Origin: CAKSFT01 sp045603125
GTDB lineage: Bacteria; Bacillota; Clostridia; UBA1381
Direction: 5' to 3'
Length of the DNA: 64,000 bases
Assembly: GCA_045603125.1 (NCBI GenBank)
Contig: JAZULN010000060.1
Coordinates: 1 to 64,000, forward strand
The notes beneath the pieces are model-generated. The model worked only from the letters and a program-made list of their open reading frames with translations. It was not told where the DNA came from and searched no databases. Positions 17,327 to 25,087 of the stretch are shown here, piece after piece. Within the stretch, counting starts at the first letter, position 1, and every line of letters starts with the position of its first letter. The position numbers were made by a program, and so were the translations under genes.

Positions 17327-17869
17327 TTATTCGTATATTTCTCTTTTTAAAACCCCAACATAGGGAAGATTTCTTAAAATCTCGGCGTGGTCAAGACCAT
17401 AGCCCACCACATATTCATCAGGGATTTCAAGACCCGTATATTCAACGCTAACCGGTGTAACACGGCGAGACGGTTTATCCAAAAGTGTACAGATTTTGAT
17501 AGTTTTTGGGTTTCTCTCCCTGAGTAGTTCCTTTAGCTTATGCAGAGTATTTCCGCTATCGATAATATCTTCGATTATAAGCACATTTTTACCTTCGATA
17601 TCGGTATTTAAATCTTGCTTTATGTTAATAAATCCGCTGGAAACTGTGCCTGAGCCATAGCTTGATGCCTTCATAAAGTCTATGGTAACCGGCATTTGAA
17701 GCTCTCTTATCAGGTCGGATGCAAATATCACACTGCCTTTTAAGATTATAACAACCAATAGTTCTTCGCCTTTATAGTCTGAATTGATTTTTTCGGCTAA
17801 AGATTTAACTGTGGATTTGAGTTTTTCTTCCGATACTAAAATTTTCTCAACATATGGATGCAATTCCAT
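17327..17869 (-). CDS. hpt: Hypoxanthine phosphoribosyltransferase
   Basis: A purine salvage enzyme that transfers phosphoribose from PRPP to hypoxanthine or guanine. The PRPP-binding loop LIIEDIIDSGNTL and an N-terminal ILKGSVIFASDL loop are present. The C-terminal EIPDEYVVGYGLDHAE is typical of bacterial HPRT. ATG 17869 has GGGAGG seven bases before it, giving 180 residues; the longer reading to 17956 would pass through the promoter. It is divergent from the glycosyltransferase gene and shares promoter DNA with it. Confidence 0.94.
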   Translation of the reverse strand: MELHPYVEKILVSEEKLKSTVKSLAEKINSDYKGEELLVVIILKGSVIFASDLIRELQMPVTIDFMKASSYGSGTVSSGFINIKQDLNTDIEGKNVLIIEDIIDSGNTLHKLKELLRERNPKTIKICTLLDKPSRRVTPVSVEYTGLEIPDEYVVGYGLDHAEILRNLPYVGVLKREIYE

Positions 17870-17893
17870 AAAAAACCTCCCAAATAATTTCCC

Positions 17894-17922
17894 TTGAAAA
17901 TTTATGTATAATTTGATATAAT
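17894..17922 (+). promoter_or_regulatory. Promoter of the UgtP-like gene
   Basis: TTGAAA (17894-17899), a 17-base spacer and TATAAT (17917-17922) preceded by TGA. It overlaps the oppositely oriented hpt promoter. Confidence 0.7.
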
Positions 17923-17924
17923 AT

Positions 17925-17953
17925 ATTATAATATAGATTAGAAAAAATTTCAA
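17925..17953 (-). promoter_or_regulatory. Promoter of hpt
   Basis: On the minus strand TTGAAA (17953-17948), a 17-base spacer and TATAAT (17930-17925). Its -10 is two bases from the -10 of the plus-strand promoter, so polymerases should exclude each other. Confidence 0.7.
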
Positions 17954-17991
17954 CAAAAATAGAGTTTTTATTTTAAAAAGAAGGAAAGAAT

Positions 17992-19095
17992 ATGAAAAAA
18001 GTTTTAATAATGTCTATAAAAGCAGGGTATGGCCATCATTCAACTGCTAAGGCAATGGTTGATTATTTCAGCAGTATGAACATCGAATGTGAAATGCTTG
18101 ATTGCTTAGAATATGTAAGTAACTTTTTGGGTGATTCGGTACAGGATGCATACCTATTTTTCACGAAATACATCCCTGAGATATATGGTGGAGTATACGA
18201 CAGATTGGCAAATAATAACAAGGAAAAAGTGGCGTCGCCTTTCGTTGTGACCGCAAAGATGGTGGCAAAAAAGATAAGAGAATATGTGGTCGAATATAAC
18301 GCCGACGCAATTATCGGTACTCACAGCTATGCTTGTGTAATGATGAGTTATATGAAAGAAAAAGGGTATATTTCCTGCCCACTTTATGGTGTTGTTACCG
18401 ATTTTACTGTGCACCCTCTTTGGGAAAATACCAAGCTTGATTACTATATAACCCCCGACAGACTTTTAAATAGTCAGATGACAAAAAAAGGAATCCCAGA
18501 GGGTAAAATTTTGCCAATAGGAATTCCAATAAAGGAAAAGTTCGCTTCAAAGATGGAAAAACAACAGGCAAGAGGACAACTGGGCATCGCAGATAAAACC
18601 ACAATTTTAGTTATGATGGGTTCTATGGGATTTGGAAATATTATTGACGAGATGAAAAAAATAATGGCGGTCAAAGGCGATTTTCAGGTGCTTTGCGTTT
18701 CGGGTACTAATGAGAAGATGAAGAAAAATCTTGAGGAACACCAATGGGAGAAGGATGTTATTATCTATGGGTTTGTGGATAATGTGGATGTGTTGATGGA
18801 TGCATCGGACCTTATTATAACAAAACCGGGTGGACTTACAACCTCTGAGCTTATGGCAAAGGGACTTCCTGCAATTTTGGTAAATCCTATTCCCGGTCAG
18901 GAAGACAGAAATATGGAGTTTTTAGTAAATAGCGGAGCGGGGATAATGGTGACAAAAACTTTCCCAATTGATGAGGCGCTGTCTTTGATTATGAACAATC
19001 CGTGGAGACTTGAGCTATTGACCGAGTCGGTAAAACATCTTGGAAAACCTAATGCAACCAAAAATTTATGTGAGTTTATTATAGAAAGGTTCTAA
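17992..19095 (+). CDS. UgtP/MGDG-synthase-like glycolipid glycosyltransferase
   Basis: A GT28-family transferase of the monogalactosyldiacylglycerol synthase/UgtP type. These peripheral membrane enzymes transfer glucose or galactose from a UDP-sugar to diacylglycerol, making glycolipids that can anchor lipoteichoic acid. The N-terminal acceptor motif AGYGHHSTAKAM lies at residues 11-22. The C-terminal donor site has ITKPGGLTTSELMAKGLPAI and NPIPGQEDRN. At 367 residues the length fits. AAGGAAAG precedes ATG 17992. A terminator follows, so it is probably monocistronic. Sugar specificity cannot be read from the sequence. Confidence 0.88.
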   Translation: MKKVLIMSIKAGYGHHSTAKAMVDYFSSMNIECEMLDCLEYVSNFLGDSVQDAYLFFTKYIPEIYGGVYDRLANNNKEKVASPFVVTAKMVAKKIREYVVEYNADAIIGTHSYACVMMSYMKEKGYISCPLYGVVTDFTVHPLWENTKLDYYITPDRLLNSQMTKKGIPEGKILPIGIPIKEKFASKMEKQQARGQLGIADKTTILVMMGSMGFGNIIDEMKKIMAVKGDFQVLCVSGTNEKMKKNLEEHQWEKDVIIYGFVDNVDVLMDASDLIITKPGGLTTSELMAKGLPAILVNPIPGQEDRNMEFLVNSGAGIMVTKTFPIDEALSLIMNNPWRLELLTESVKHLGKPNATKNLCEFIIERF

Positions 19096-19098
19096 AAA

Positions 19099-19132
19099 TA
19101 AGATTGGCATAGTAAAATGTGCCAATCTTTTT
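19099..19132 (+). terminator. Terminator of the UgtP-like gene
   Basis: AAGATTGGCA pairs with TGCCAATCTT across a loop of about ten bases, followed by T residues. Confidence 0.88.
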
Positions 19133-19141
19133 AAATTTTTA

Positions 19142-19170
19142 TTTACAAAATAAAAAAAAGGGAATATAAT
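19142..19170 (+). promoter_or_regulatory. Promoter of the PfoR-like gene
   Basis: TTTACA (19142-19147), a 17-base spacer and TATAAT (19165-19170). Confidence 0.65.
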
Positions 19171-19200
19171 GTAAAAAATACATACTAAGGGGCGAAATAA

Positions 19201-20247
19201 ATGAATAAGTTTAAGGAATTTTTAAAGAGGAAGGATATTGTCTTTTCGGCAAAGAGATATTTTATCGATGCTTTGGGGGCTATGGCGCAGGGTCTTTTTG
19301 CGTCACTCTTAATCGGTACTATTTTATCCACAATCGGGCAACAGTTCGGCATTGAAACTTTGGTTAAAGTTGGAACATATGCAAAGGCAATGCAAGGTCC
19401 TGCTATGGCGATTGCAATAGGGTATGCCTTAAAGTGTCCGCCACTTGTGTTATTTTCTCTTACAACGGTAGGATATGCGGCAAACGAGCTTGGCGGTGCC
19501 GGTGGTGCATTTGCGGTGCTTATTATGACAATAGTTGCGTCCGAACTTGGAAAAGCTGTCAGCAAGGAAACAAAGCTTGATATTCTGGTAACACCAATCG
19601 TAACAATCTGCTCAGGCGTGCTCCTTTCAATGGGAATTGCAAAGTATATCGGTGAGGGTGCATCATATGTTGGTAATGTTATAATGTGGGCGACAGAATT
19701 GCAACCGTTCTGGATGGGAATTATAGTATCGGTAATCGTTGGTATTGCACTTACTCTTCCAATCTCCAGTGCGGCAATTTGTGCAGGACTCTCGCTTACA
19801 GGCTTAGCCGGTGGTGCGGCGTTGGCCGGATGTTCGGCTCAGATGGTGGGATTTGCCGTGATGAGTTTTCGTGAAAACCGTTTCGGCGGACTTTTGGCAC
19901 AAGGAATTGGTACAAGTATGCTACAGATGGGAAACATCGTGAAAAATCCGAAAATCTGGATTCCGCCGATTTTGACCTCAGCGATTGTAGGGCCAATTTC
20001 CACCTGTATATTTAAGATTGAAATGAATGGTGCGGCAGTGTCGTCAGGTATGGGTACTTGCGGACTTGTCGGTCAGATTGGCGTATATACCGGTTGGGTA
20101 AATGACGGAATAACCATTACTGCTATGCACTGGATTGGAATGCTTTTAACCCACATAATTTTGCCGGCGATAATCTGTTGGGCAATAGGTGCGTTATTTA
20201 GAAAAATTGGCTGGATTAAGAAGGACGATTTAAAATTGGATTTATAA
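19201..20247 (+). CDS. PTS_EIIC_2/PfoR-family membrane protein
   Basis: A 348-residue polytopic protein resembling the PTS_EIIC_2 family (COG3641, PfoR), first noted as a putative regulator of perfringolysin in Clostridium perfringens. The segments YFIDALGAMAQGLFASLLIG, GPAMAIAIGYALKCPPLVLF and GGLLAQGIGTSMLQMGNIVKNP are characteristic. About nine hydrophobic spans are visible. No EIIA or EIIB domain or gene is adjacent, so it may act as a transporter without a classic PTS partner or as a sensor (inference). AAGGGG precedes ATG 19201. A strong terminator shared with the convergent gene follows. Confidence 0.78.
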   Translation: MNKFKEFLKRKDIVFSAKRYFIDALGAMAQGLFASLLIGTILSTIGQQFGIETLVKVGTYAKAMQGPAMAIAIGYALKCPPLVLFSLTTVGYAANELGGAGGAFAVLIMTIVASELGKAVSKETKLDILVTPIVTICSGVLLSMGIAKYIGEGASYVGNVIMWATELQPFWMGIIVSVIVGIALTLPISSAAICAGLSLTGLAGGAALAGCSAQMVGFAVMSFRENRFGGLLAQGIGTSMLQMGNIVKNPKIWIPPILTSAIVGPISTCIFKIEMNGAAVSSGMGTCGLVGQIGVYTGWVNDGITITAMHWIGMLLTHIILPAIICWAIGALFRKIGWIKKDDLKLDL

Positions 20248-20251
20248 AAAT

Positions 20252-20272
20252 GGGATGTTAAAAATCTCGACC
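20252..20272 (+). repeat. Post-stop GGGATGTTAAAAA repeat, PfoR copy
   Basis: GGGATGTTAAAAA followed by a GACC end starts four bases after the stop codon. Confidence 0.45.
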
Positions 20273-20275
20273 ATT

Positions 20276-20306
20276 AAAAATATGCGTGAAGATTCACGCA
20301 TATTTT
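20276..20306. terminator. Bidirectional terminator
   Basis: AAATATGCGTGAA pairs with TTCACGCATATTT around GA, with A-rich and T-rich flanks. The right arm overlaps the stop codon of the convergent minus-strand gene. Confidence 0.88.
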
Positions 20307-20662
20307 TTTATTTTTTTAAGGATTTTAAATATAATAAAACTTAAAATTAACCATAAAAACGAATAGATAAGGGAAATTTGCCCGAGGATATTAAAGGGAA
20401 GACTCGAATAATCCCAGACCTCTAAATTAAGACCGATATTTACAATAACCCCGATAACCATCTCAACGGCGGTTATGAAAAAACTCGATAGAATACTTTT
20501 TTTGAGGTCAGAAAAACCGGTAAAATAGTTTGCAATCTCGGTTATTGCAAGAAAACATATCCCACCTGCTAAAAGCATTGTGGGATGCGTAAAACCCCGC
20601 CATAGGATTTCGATTAAACCATAACCAAGGCTGCCTATTAAAAAGATTTGAATTTTTCTCAT
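20294..20662 (-). CDS. Small membrane protein, CmpB/type-IV ABC-transporter-like (PF06541)
   Basis: A 122-residue integral membrane protein with about four hydrophobic spans. The first part (IGSLGYGLIEILWRGFTHPT) resembles the PF06541 family, annotated as a putative ABC-transporter type IV without proven function. ATG 20662 is chosen because the homologous-looking region begins there; a longer reading to 20803 would translate through a palindromic element. The upstream GGTGAT is a weak ribosome binding site. No neighbouring ATPase gene supports a transporter role. Confidence 0.65.
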   Translation of the reverse strand: MRKIQIFLIGSLGYGLIEILWRGFTHPTMLLAGGICFLAITEIANYFTGFSDLKKSILSSFFITAVEMVIGVIVNIGLNLEVWDYSSLPFNILGQISLIYSFLWLILSFIIFKILKKIKKYA

Positions 20663-20740
20663 TTTATCACCAAAGCTTTTATTGTTAGTATGAGAAGAAT
20701 ATGCAAAGTTTATGTGTAGGTTTTGAAAAAGGAAGTTATA

Positions 20741-20798
20741 TTTTGTCAATTTGAATTCGTAGGCGTACGTGGGTACGTTAGAGTTCAAATTGGCAAAA
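20741..20798. ncRNA. Nested hairpin element related to the 17.1-kb element
   Basis: A 15-bp outer stem (TTTTGTCAATTTGAA with TTCAAATTGGCAAAA, one G-T pair) encloses an inner GGCGTAC/GTACGTT hairpin with a GTGG loop. The inner part and its AGAG 3' flank resemble the P3 hairpin and AGTGA flank at 17155-17179, while the outer stem differs completely. That is what a conserved-structure element would show. Confidence 0.45.
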
Positions 20799-20804
20799 AG
20801 CAAA

Positions 20805-20841
20805 CAATCCCAAGAAAAACATCGAGTTTTCCTTGGGATTA
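20805..20841. terminator. Hairpin, probable terminator or stabiliser
   Basis: AATCCCAAG pairs with CTTGGGATT, and AAAAC with GTTTT inside it. Neither flank has a strong T run, so direction is uncertain. The rest of 20663-20932 holds the nested hairpin element and no gene. Confidence 0.4.
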
Positions 20842-20932
20842 TCTAAAAAAAATTAAAATATAGGTTCATTTAATTTATTTAAAAATTTACCAATTTTGTT
20901 TGCGGTAGAACGACTTTTTTAAAAGCCTGAAG

Positions 20933-21580
20933 TTATTCCCAACCGAGATAAGTTGCCTCGACTCTGTATATCGGCATTCCTTGTTCTGAAAATCTTGTTT
21001 CATACTCGGTCATCACGTTCCCCTCATAGCCTGAATTATGTAGGTCAAAGGTGATGTTTTGCATCTTGAAATTCTCCTCGGCAAAAGAGTTTAGCGAAAA
21101 CTCAAAAAGCGGACGGTTGTCGGTTTTAAAGTAGATAAAATCACCGTTTCGCAATAGTCTTTTATAAATGTCAAGAAAATTCTTGTGAGTTAAGCGGCGT
21201 TTTGCCTGCTTCTTTTTCTTCCATGGGTCGGAAAAATTTAAGTAGATTCTTGAAATTTCAAATTGGTCGAAATAATCGCAAAGTTTTGCCGCATCGGCGA
21301 TAATAAAACGTACATTTTTAATATCTTTTGCCGTTGCCTTCTCAAGGGCAATAACCAATACATCAGGCACAACGTCGATTGCAACATAGTTTATGTCGGG
21401 ATTTTGCTCTGCCATGCCGGTTATAAATTGACCCTTACCGCACCCGATTTCGATGTGAATAGGGTTTGAATTTTCAAAAAGGTCATTCCATTTTCCCTTT
21501 AATTCTTCCGGATTTTTTATCCATAGGCTCTCACAACGTTCAAGCCTTATATCGCAATTTTTCTTTTTCCGCATTCTCAT
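20933..21580 (-). CDS. trmB: tRNA (guanine-N7-)-methyltransferase
   Basis: An SAM-dependent enzyme that methylates G46 in the tRNA variable loop. The SAM motif IEIGCGKGQF, the acidic VAIDVV strand end and the catalytic-region FSDPWKKKKQAKRRL are all typical of TrmB. Length is 215 residues, within the normal range. AGGAG lies ten bases before ATG 21580. It has its own strong promoter and is monocistronic. Confidence 0.95.
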   Translation of the reverse strand: MRMRKKKNCDIRLERCESLWIKNPEELKGKWNDLFENSNPIHIEIGCGKGQFITGMAEQNPDINYVAIDVVPDVLVIALEKATAKDIKNVRFIIADAAKLCDYFDQFEISRIYLNFSDPWKKKKQAKRRLTHKNFLDIYKRLLRNGDFIYFKTDNRPLFEFSLNSFAEENFKMQNITFDLHNSGYEGNVMTEYETRFSEQGMPIYRVEATYLGWE

Positions 21581-21615
21581 AATATGTATTCTCCTAAAAT
21601 TTAGTCTACCTGACT

Positions 21616-21644
21616 ATTATACACATATTTGGGGGTGTTGTCAA
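21616..21644 (-). promoter_or_regulatory. Promoter of trmB
   Basis: Minus strand: TTGACA (21644-21639), a 17-base spacer and TATAAT (21621-21616), a near-perfect match to consensus. Confidence 0.82.
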
Positions 21645-21676
21645 ATGAAAATGAGGAGTAATTTTCTTAATTCTTT

Positions 21677-22036
21677 TTAGTCGTCATCTTCATCATCCAT
21701 ATCGTCATCTTCTCTACATTCCGGTTCGCTTTTTGATGTAGTATAGAGTAAAACATTAGCAGTAATACTGGTATTTTCTACAATAGCTGCAAGAGCACGG
21801 AGAAGTATTATCCACATGCAAATTGAAAAATATATTATGCCTACAATTAGAGCAGATACGATTAAAGTTGATACGCCCGCGATTGCATTTACCGAAAACA
21901 TGGATATACTTGACACTCCTCCAATCATAATTAATATGAACAATATCACGTCTTTTAGATTGTCTACCTTGTCCGAAAGCATTTTTATTTTATGTACTAC
22001 TGCATCCACCTTACAACAATCTTCTAATTTTTTCAT
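21677..22036 (-). CDS. Small two-span membrane protein with acidic tail
   Basis: I do not recognise a family. From ATG 22036 the 119-residue product has a short Cys-containing N terminus (MKKLEDCCKVD) and an amphipathic stretch. Two hydrophobic hairpin-like spans follow (about residues 28-50 and 54-80). The tail ends in a run of about ten Asp/Glu residues. GGAGG lies seven bases upstream of this ATG; ATG 22042 is too close to it. The product is probably an inner-membrane protein. Neighbouring genes give no functional hint. It sits beside a large palindromic intergenic region. Confidence 0.6.
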   Translation of the reverse strand: MKKLEDCCKVDAVVHKIKMLSDKVDNLKDVILFILIMIGGVSSISMFSVNAIAGVSTLIVSALIVGIIYFSICMWIILLRALAAIVENTSITANVLLYTTSKSEPECREDDDMDDEDDD

Positions 22037-22119
22037 TTTCATTCCTCCATAAAAAAATATTGTTTTGCATCTTTTCAGGAATACTTCCACCCTCCCTAAT
22101 TTCCCATAAATTAAAAAAT

Positions 22120-22325
22120 GCGCCTATCGAAGACAGACGCATAAAAAACGCAAACTCCGATAGTCGCTAAACATAACAAAAATAGATACAGGAATAATAC
22201 CATACTGTTTTTATGTGGAGTTGCATTTTTTGCAAAACTCATAAAAACAGTATATCAAAACAAAGAATATATTATTCCCCAAAAATAAAATATTCCTGAC
22301 TCTATTATATTTAGTTATGTTTAGC
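22120..22325. repeat. Large nested palindrome, MITE-like or structured RNA
   Basis: The 475-base gap between the flanking genes holds no ORF. GCTAAACATAAC (22166-22177) pairs perfectly with 22314-22325. Inside it, AATAGA pairs with TCTATT, CAGGAATA with TATTCCTG, a 14-bp stem pairs 22202-22215 with 22240-22253, and TTGCA pairs with TGCAA at the tip. A second helix CTATCG/CGATAG (22124-22129 with 22158-22163) lies to its left. The ends could be terminal inverted repeats of a small non-autonomous element, but no target duplication is clear. Confidence 0.5.
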
Positions 22326-22398
22326 ATAATTATCATATCACAAATACATAATTTCTGCAAGAGTTTTTTAAGATTTGATAGTTTAGATAAAAATATAG

Positions 22399-22420
22399 GG
22401 GATGGAGTCCCGGACATCCC
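22399..22420. other. Short hairpin upstream of the M20 peptidase gene
   Basis: GGGATG and CATCCC pair across a ten-base GC-rich loop. Function unknown. Confidence 0.35.
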
Positions 22421-22454
22421 GTTATTAAAAATTATAAATAATTCCCTTATTCTG

Positions 22455-22483
22455 TTGAAATTCCTATAAAAATATGGTAAAAT
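22455..22483 (+). promoter_or_regulatory. Promoter of the M20 peptidase gene
   Basis: TTGAAA (22455-22460), a 17-base spacer and TAAAAT (22478-22483). Confidence 0.6.
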
Positions 22484-22511
22484 TTATTAAGGAAATTTTG
22501 AGGTGACCATA

Positions 22512-23618
22512 ATGGAAAAATATATAAATGAGGTTTATCCTTTATTAAAGAAACTTTGTAAAATTCCGGCACCGTCGCATATGGAAGATAGACGTGCGGA
22601 ATTTATAAAAGATTACTTAAAAGATGTGGGTTTTGACAAACTCTATATTGATGATGCAAAAAATGTGGTGTGTGAGTCAAACTGTGAGGACTCATCAGAG
22701 ATCACCGTATTTGCTGCCCACACCGATACGGTTTTCCCTGACCTTGATCCAATGCCATTTGTGGAAAAAGACGGGAAGGCATATTGTCCGGGGATAGGTG
22801 ATGATACAGTATCGGTTGCAATTTTAATGATTGCGGCAAAGTATCTTTTGGATGTGAGGAGCGCTCCCGAAAAGGGAATGATTTTTCTTTTAAATTCTTG
22901 TGAGGAAGGTCTTGGAAATCTAAAAGGCATAAGGGAATTTATGAAAAATTATAAGGGAAGAATAAAAAGATTTATCACCCTCGATAGCCGCTTGGATATT
23001 ATGGTAAATAAGGCGGTAGGCTCGCATAGATATAAGGTCACGGTTGAAACCGAAGGCGGACATTCGTTTGGTGATTTCGGAAATGAAAATGCTATCGCCC
23101 ACATTGCAAATATCATAAAAAAGATTTACGAAATTGAAGTCCCGAAAAAGGGAGATTCCAAAACTACATATAATGTGGGTGAAATCTTTGGCGGAACAAG
23201 TGTTAACACAATCGCCCAGAGTGCCGGAGTTTTATTAGAATACCGGTCGGATGATGTAGATTGTATTGGGATTATGAAGGAAAAATTCTTAAAAATCTTC
23301 CAAGAAGAAAAAAGCGATAAAGTGACGGTTTCGGTTAAAGTGGTCGGTGAGCGACCTTGTGCCGACGGTGTAGACGAAAAAGAACAGGAAAACTTAACCC
23401 GTATTTGCAAGGGTATCATAGAAGGGATTATTGGCCGTGAGGTTCGAATCGATTCCGGCTCTACCGACTGTAATATCCCAATGTCAGAAGGGGTTCCTTC
23501 GGTGGCAATCGGCGTATATATGGGCGGCGGAATGCACACAAGAGAAGAATGGATGGAGATTGACAGCATAAAAGACGGATTTTTAGTGGCGACTAAGGTT
23601 ATTGGTGCATTTTTTTAA
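22512..23618 (+). CDS. M20-family metallopeptidase (PepT/PepD-like)
   Basis: A cytoplasmic di-zinc peptidase of the M20 family, likely an aminopeptidase or dipeptidase. Zinc ligands and catalytic residues are in place: AAHTDTVF (His, Asp), GIGDDTVS (bridging Asp), NSCEEGLGN (catalytic Glu pair), TLDSR (Asp) and GGGMHTREEW (last His). A dimerisation-lid domain lies between. At 368 residues the length fits PepT-like members. ATG 22512 is preferred over GTG 22503, because the latter is part of the GAGGTG ribosome binding site. The following glycosidase-like gene starts 13 bases after the stop. Confidence 0.88.
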   Translation: MEKYINEVYPLLKKLCKIPAPSHMEDRRAEFIKDYLKDVGFDKLYIDDAKNVVCESNCEDSSEITVFAAHTDTVFPDLDPMPFVEKDGKAYCPGIGDDTVSVAILMIAAKYLLDVRSAPEKGMIFLLNSCEEGLGNLKGIREFMKNYKGRIKRFITLDSRLDIMVNKAVGSHRYKVTVETEGGHSFGDFGNENAIAHIANIIKKIYEIEVPKKGDSKTTYNVGEIFGGTSVNTIAQSAGVLLEYRSDDVDCIGIMKEKFLKIFQEEKSDKVTVSVKVVGERPCADGVDEKEQENLTRICKGIIEGIIGREVRIDSGSTDCNIPMSEGVPSVAIGVYMGGGMHTREEWMEIDSIKDGFLVATKVIGAFF

Positions 23619-23631
23619 AAGGGAGAAAAAT

Positions 23632-24528
23632 ATGAAATTTAAACCGGCAGAAAAATCAAATTTAACCCCGGTTTTTTGCGGGGATAACTTTAGGGCATAC
23701 CGTGACCCGGCATGCTTTCATCATGACGGAAAATTCTATCTTTTTATGACCTATAGCGAAAAAGACGATACATTTATGTATAATATGGTGGCGATGTCGG
23801 AGAGTTCCGACCTTATCCACTGGAGTGAGCCGAAAATCTTAACCGAGCGAAACCGTAATCTTAATTTTTCAAGCCCCGGAAATATAATAGCGGTGGGTGA
23901 CGAATATATTCTGTCAGTTACGTCTTACCCCTTGCCTGAACCTTACAAGGAGCGGTTTTATGCAACCGATGATGCGCGGATTTTTACTATGAAAACGAAG
24001 GATTTTAAAAGTTTCTCAGAACCTCAGCTTATCATGGCGAAGGGGGATATGAAGGTTCGGGAAATGGGCAGAATGATTGACCCGTATATTTTCAGGGATA
24101 AGGATGATTTTAAAAAATTTTATTTGTTCTTTAAACAAAACGGAGTTAGTATGTCACACTCAACTGACCTTTTAAATTGGGAATTTGACGGCTTTTCGGA
24201 TGGCGGAGAAAACGCATGTGTTATAGTAAAAGATGGGGAATATTATCTCATTCATTCGCCGGATGACGGGATTGGGATAAAAAAATCCAAGGACCTGAGA
24301 GAATGGGTGGATTTGGGCGTTACCAAACTCGGAAAAGACAATTGGGAGTGGGCATCAGGAAGGCTCACCGCCGGGTTTTTACTGGAGGCACCCAAGGGGT
24401 TTTCATATAAATATATACTCTTTTTCCATGGTTCAAAAAAGGAGATAGAGCCGGAAACTCACGGCGGTGCCAGTATTGCGGTTGCATTTACCGACAATTT
24501 GAAAGATTATTATGTAATGGAGAATTAA
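23632..24528 (+). CDS. Five-bladed beta-propeller glycosidase-like protein (GH43/GH32 clan type)
   Basis: A 298-residue intracellular protein with repeated propeller blades: YRDPACFHHDGKFYLFMTYS, then SPGNIIAVGDEYILSVTSY, IDPYIFRDKDDFKKFYLFF and GGENACVIVKDGEYYLIHS. Asp in YRDP and in IDPYIF fit the general base and pKa-modulating acid of the GH43-like clan; I could not assign the acid/base Glu with confidence. ATG 23632 follows GGGAG. It may trim an arabinoside, xyloside or galactoside, but the exact family and substrate are unknown. No signal peptide. It sits between the peptidase gene and the ChrA pair in a tightly spaced run. Confidence 0.62.
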   Translation: MKFKPAEKSNLTPVFCGDNFRAYRDPACFHHDGKFYLFMTYSEKDDTFMYNMVAMSESSDLIHWSEPKILTERNRNLNFSSPGNIIAVGDEYILSVTSYPLPEPYKERFYATDDARIFTMKTKDFKSFSEPQLIMAKGDMKVREMGRMIDPYIFRDKDDFKKFYLFFKQNGVSMSHSTDLLNWEFDGFSDGGENACVIVKDGEYYLIHSPDDGIGIKKSKDLREWVDLGVTKLGKDNWEWASGRLTAGFLLEAPKGFSYKYILFFHGSKKEIEPETHGGASIAVAFTDNLKDYYVMEN

Positions 24529-24529
24529 A

Positions 24530-25087
24530 ATGGAATATTTAATGTTATTTTTGACATTTGCAAAAATCGGTGCTATAACCTTTGGCGGCGGTCTTGCCAT
24601 GCTTCCTATCCTAAAAAGGGAAGTTGTAGAAAATAAAGGCTGGGCAACCGAGGAGGAACTGGTCGACTACTACGCAATCGGTCAGTGTACACCAGGTATT
24701 ATTGCGGTAAACACTGCAACCTTTATCGGTGCAAAGCAAAAAGGCGTTTTGGGCGGAATTGTAGCAACTCTGGGAGTGGTTTTCCCTTCAGTTATAATTA
24801 TTACAACAATTGCTGCGTTTTTGCAAAACTTCCTTGACTACCAATTTGTTCAGTATGCTCTAAACGGTATAAGAATTTGCGTGTGTGTGCTTATCTTTGA
24901 TGCGGTCTTGACTCTTCTTAAAAAGGCGGTTATTGATATCCCGTCGGGGGTGATATTTCTTGTAGCATTGGTTTTATCCCTTTTTACAAGCTTTCCTATA
25001 ATCGGGATTGTGGTTTTGGCGGGAATTTGTGGGATTAGCGTTAAGGCGGCAAAGAAATTCAAAAGTAAGGGAGGGGACAAAGAATGA
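24530..25087 (+). CDS. Chromate transporter family protein, N-half
   Basis: A short-chain CHR-domain membrane protein (185 residues). It has the family start FAKIGAITFGGGLAMLPIL and the conserved YAIGQCTPGIIAVNTATFIG. It pairs with the next gene by a 4-base ATGA overlap, the usual arrangement of split ChrA proteins in Bacillota. The two together correspond to one long-chain ChrA. Known members export chromate; in anaerobes the natural substrate may be another anion (inference). Confidence 0.85.
   Translation: MEYLMLFLTFAKIGAITFGGGLAMLPILKREVVENKGWATEEELVDYYAIGQCTPGIIAVNTATFIGAKQKGVLGGIVATLGVVFPSVIIITTIAAFLQNFLDYQFVQYALNGIRICVCVLIFDAVLTLLKKAVIDIPSGVIFLVALVLSLFTSFPIIGIVVLAGICGISVKAAKKFKSKGGDKE

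Noticed and set aside
20663..20803. N-terminal extension of the PF06541-like protein
   Set aside because: The added residues are encoded by the nested hairpin element and do not look like protein; the homologous region starts at 20662.
22211..22417. A 68-residue minus-strand ORF in the palindromic gap
   Set aside because: It follows the palindrome, has no ribosome binding site, and its composition reflects AT-rich inverted repeats.
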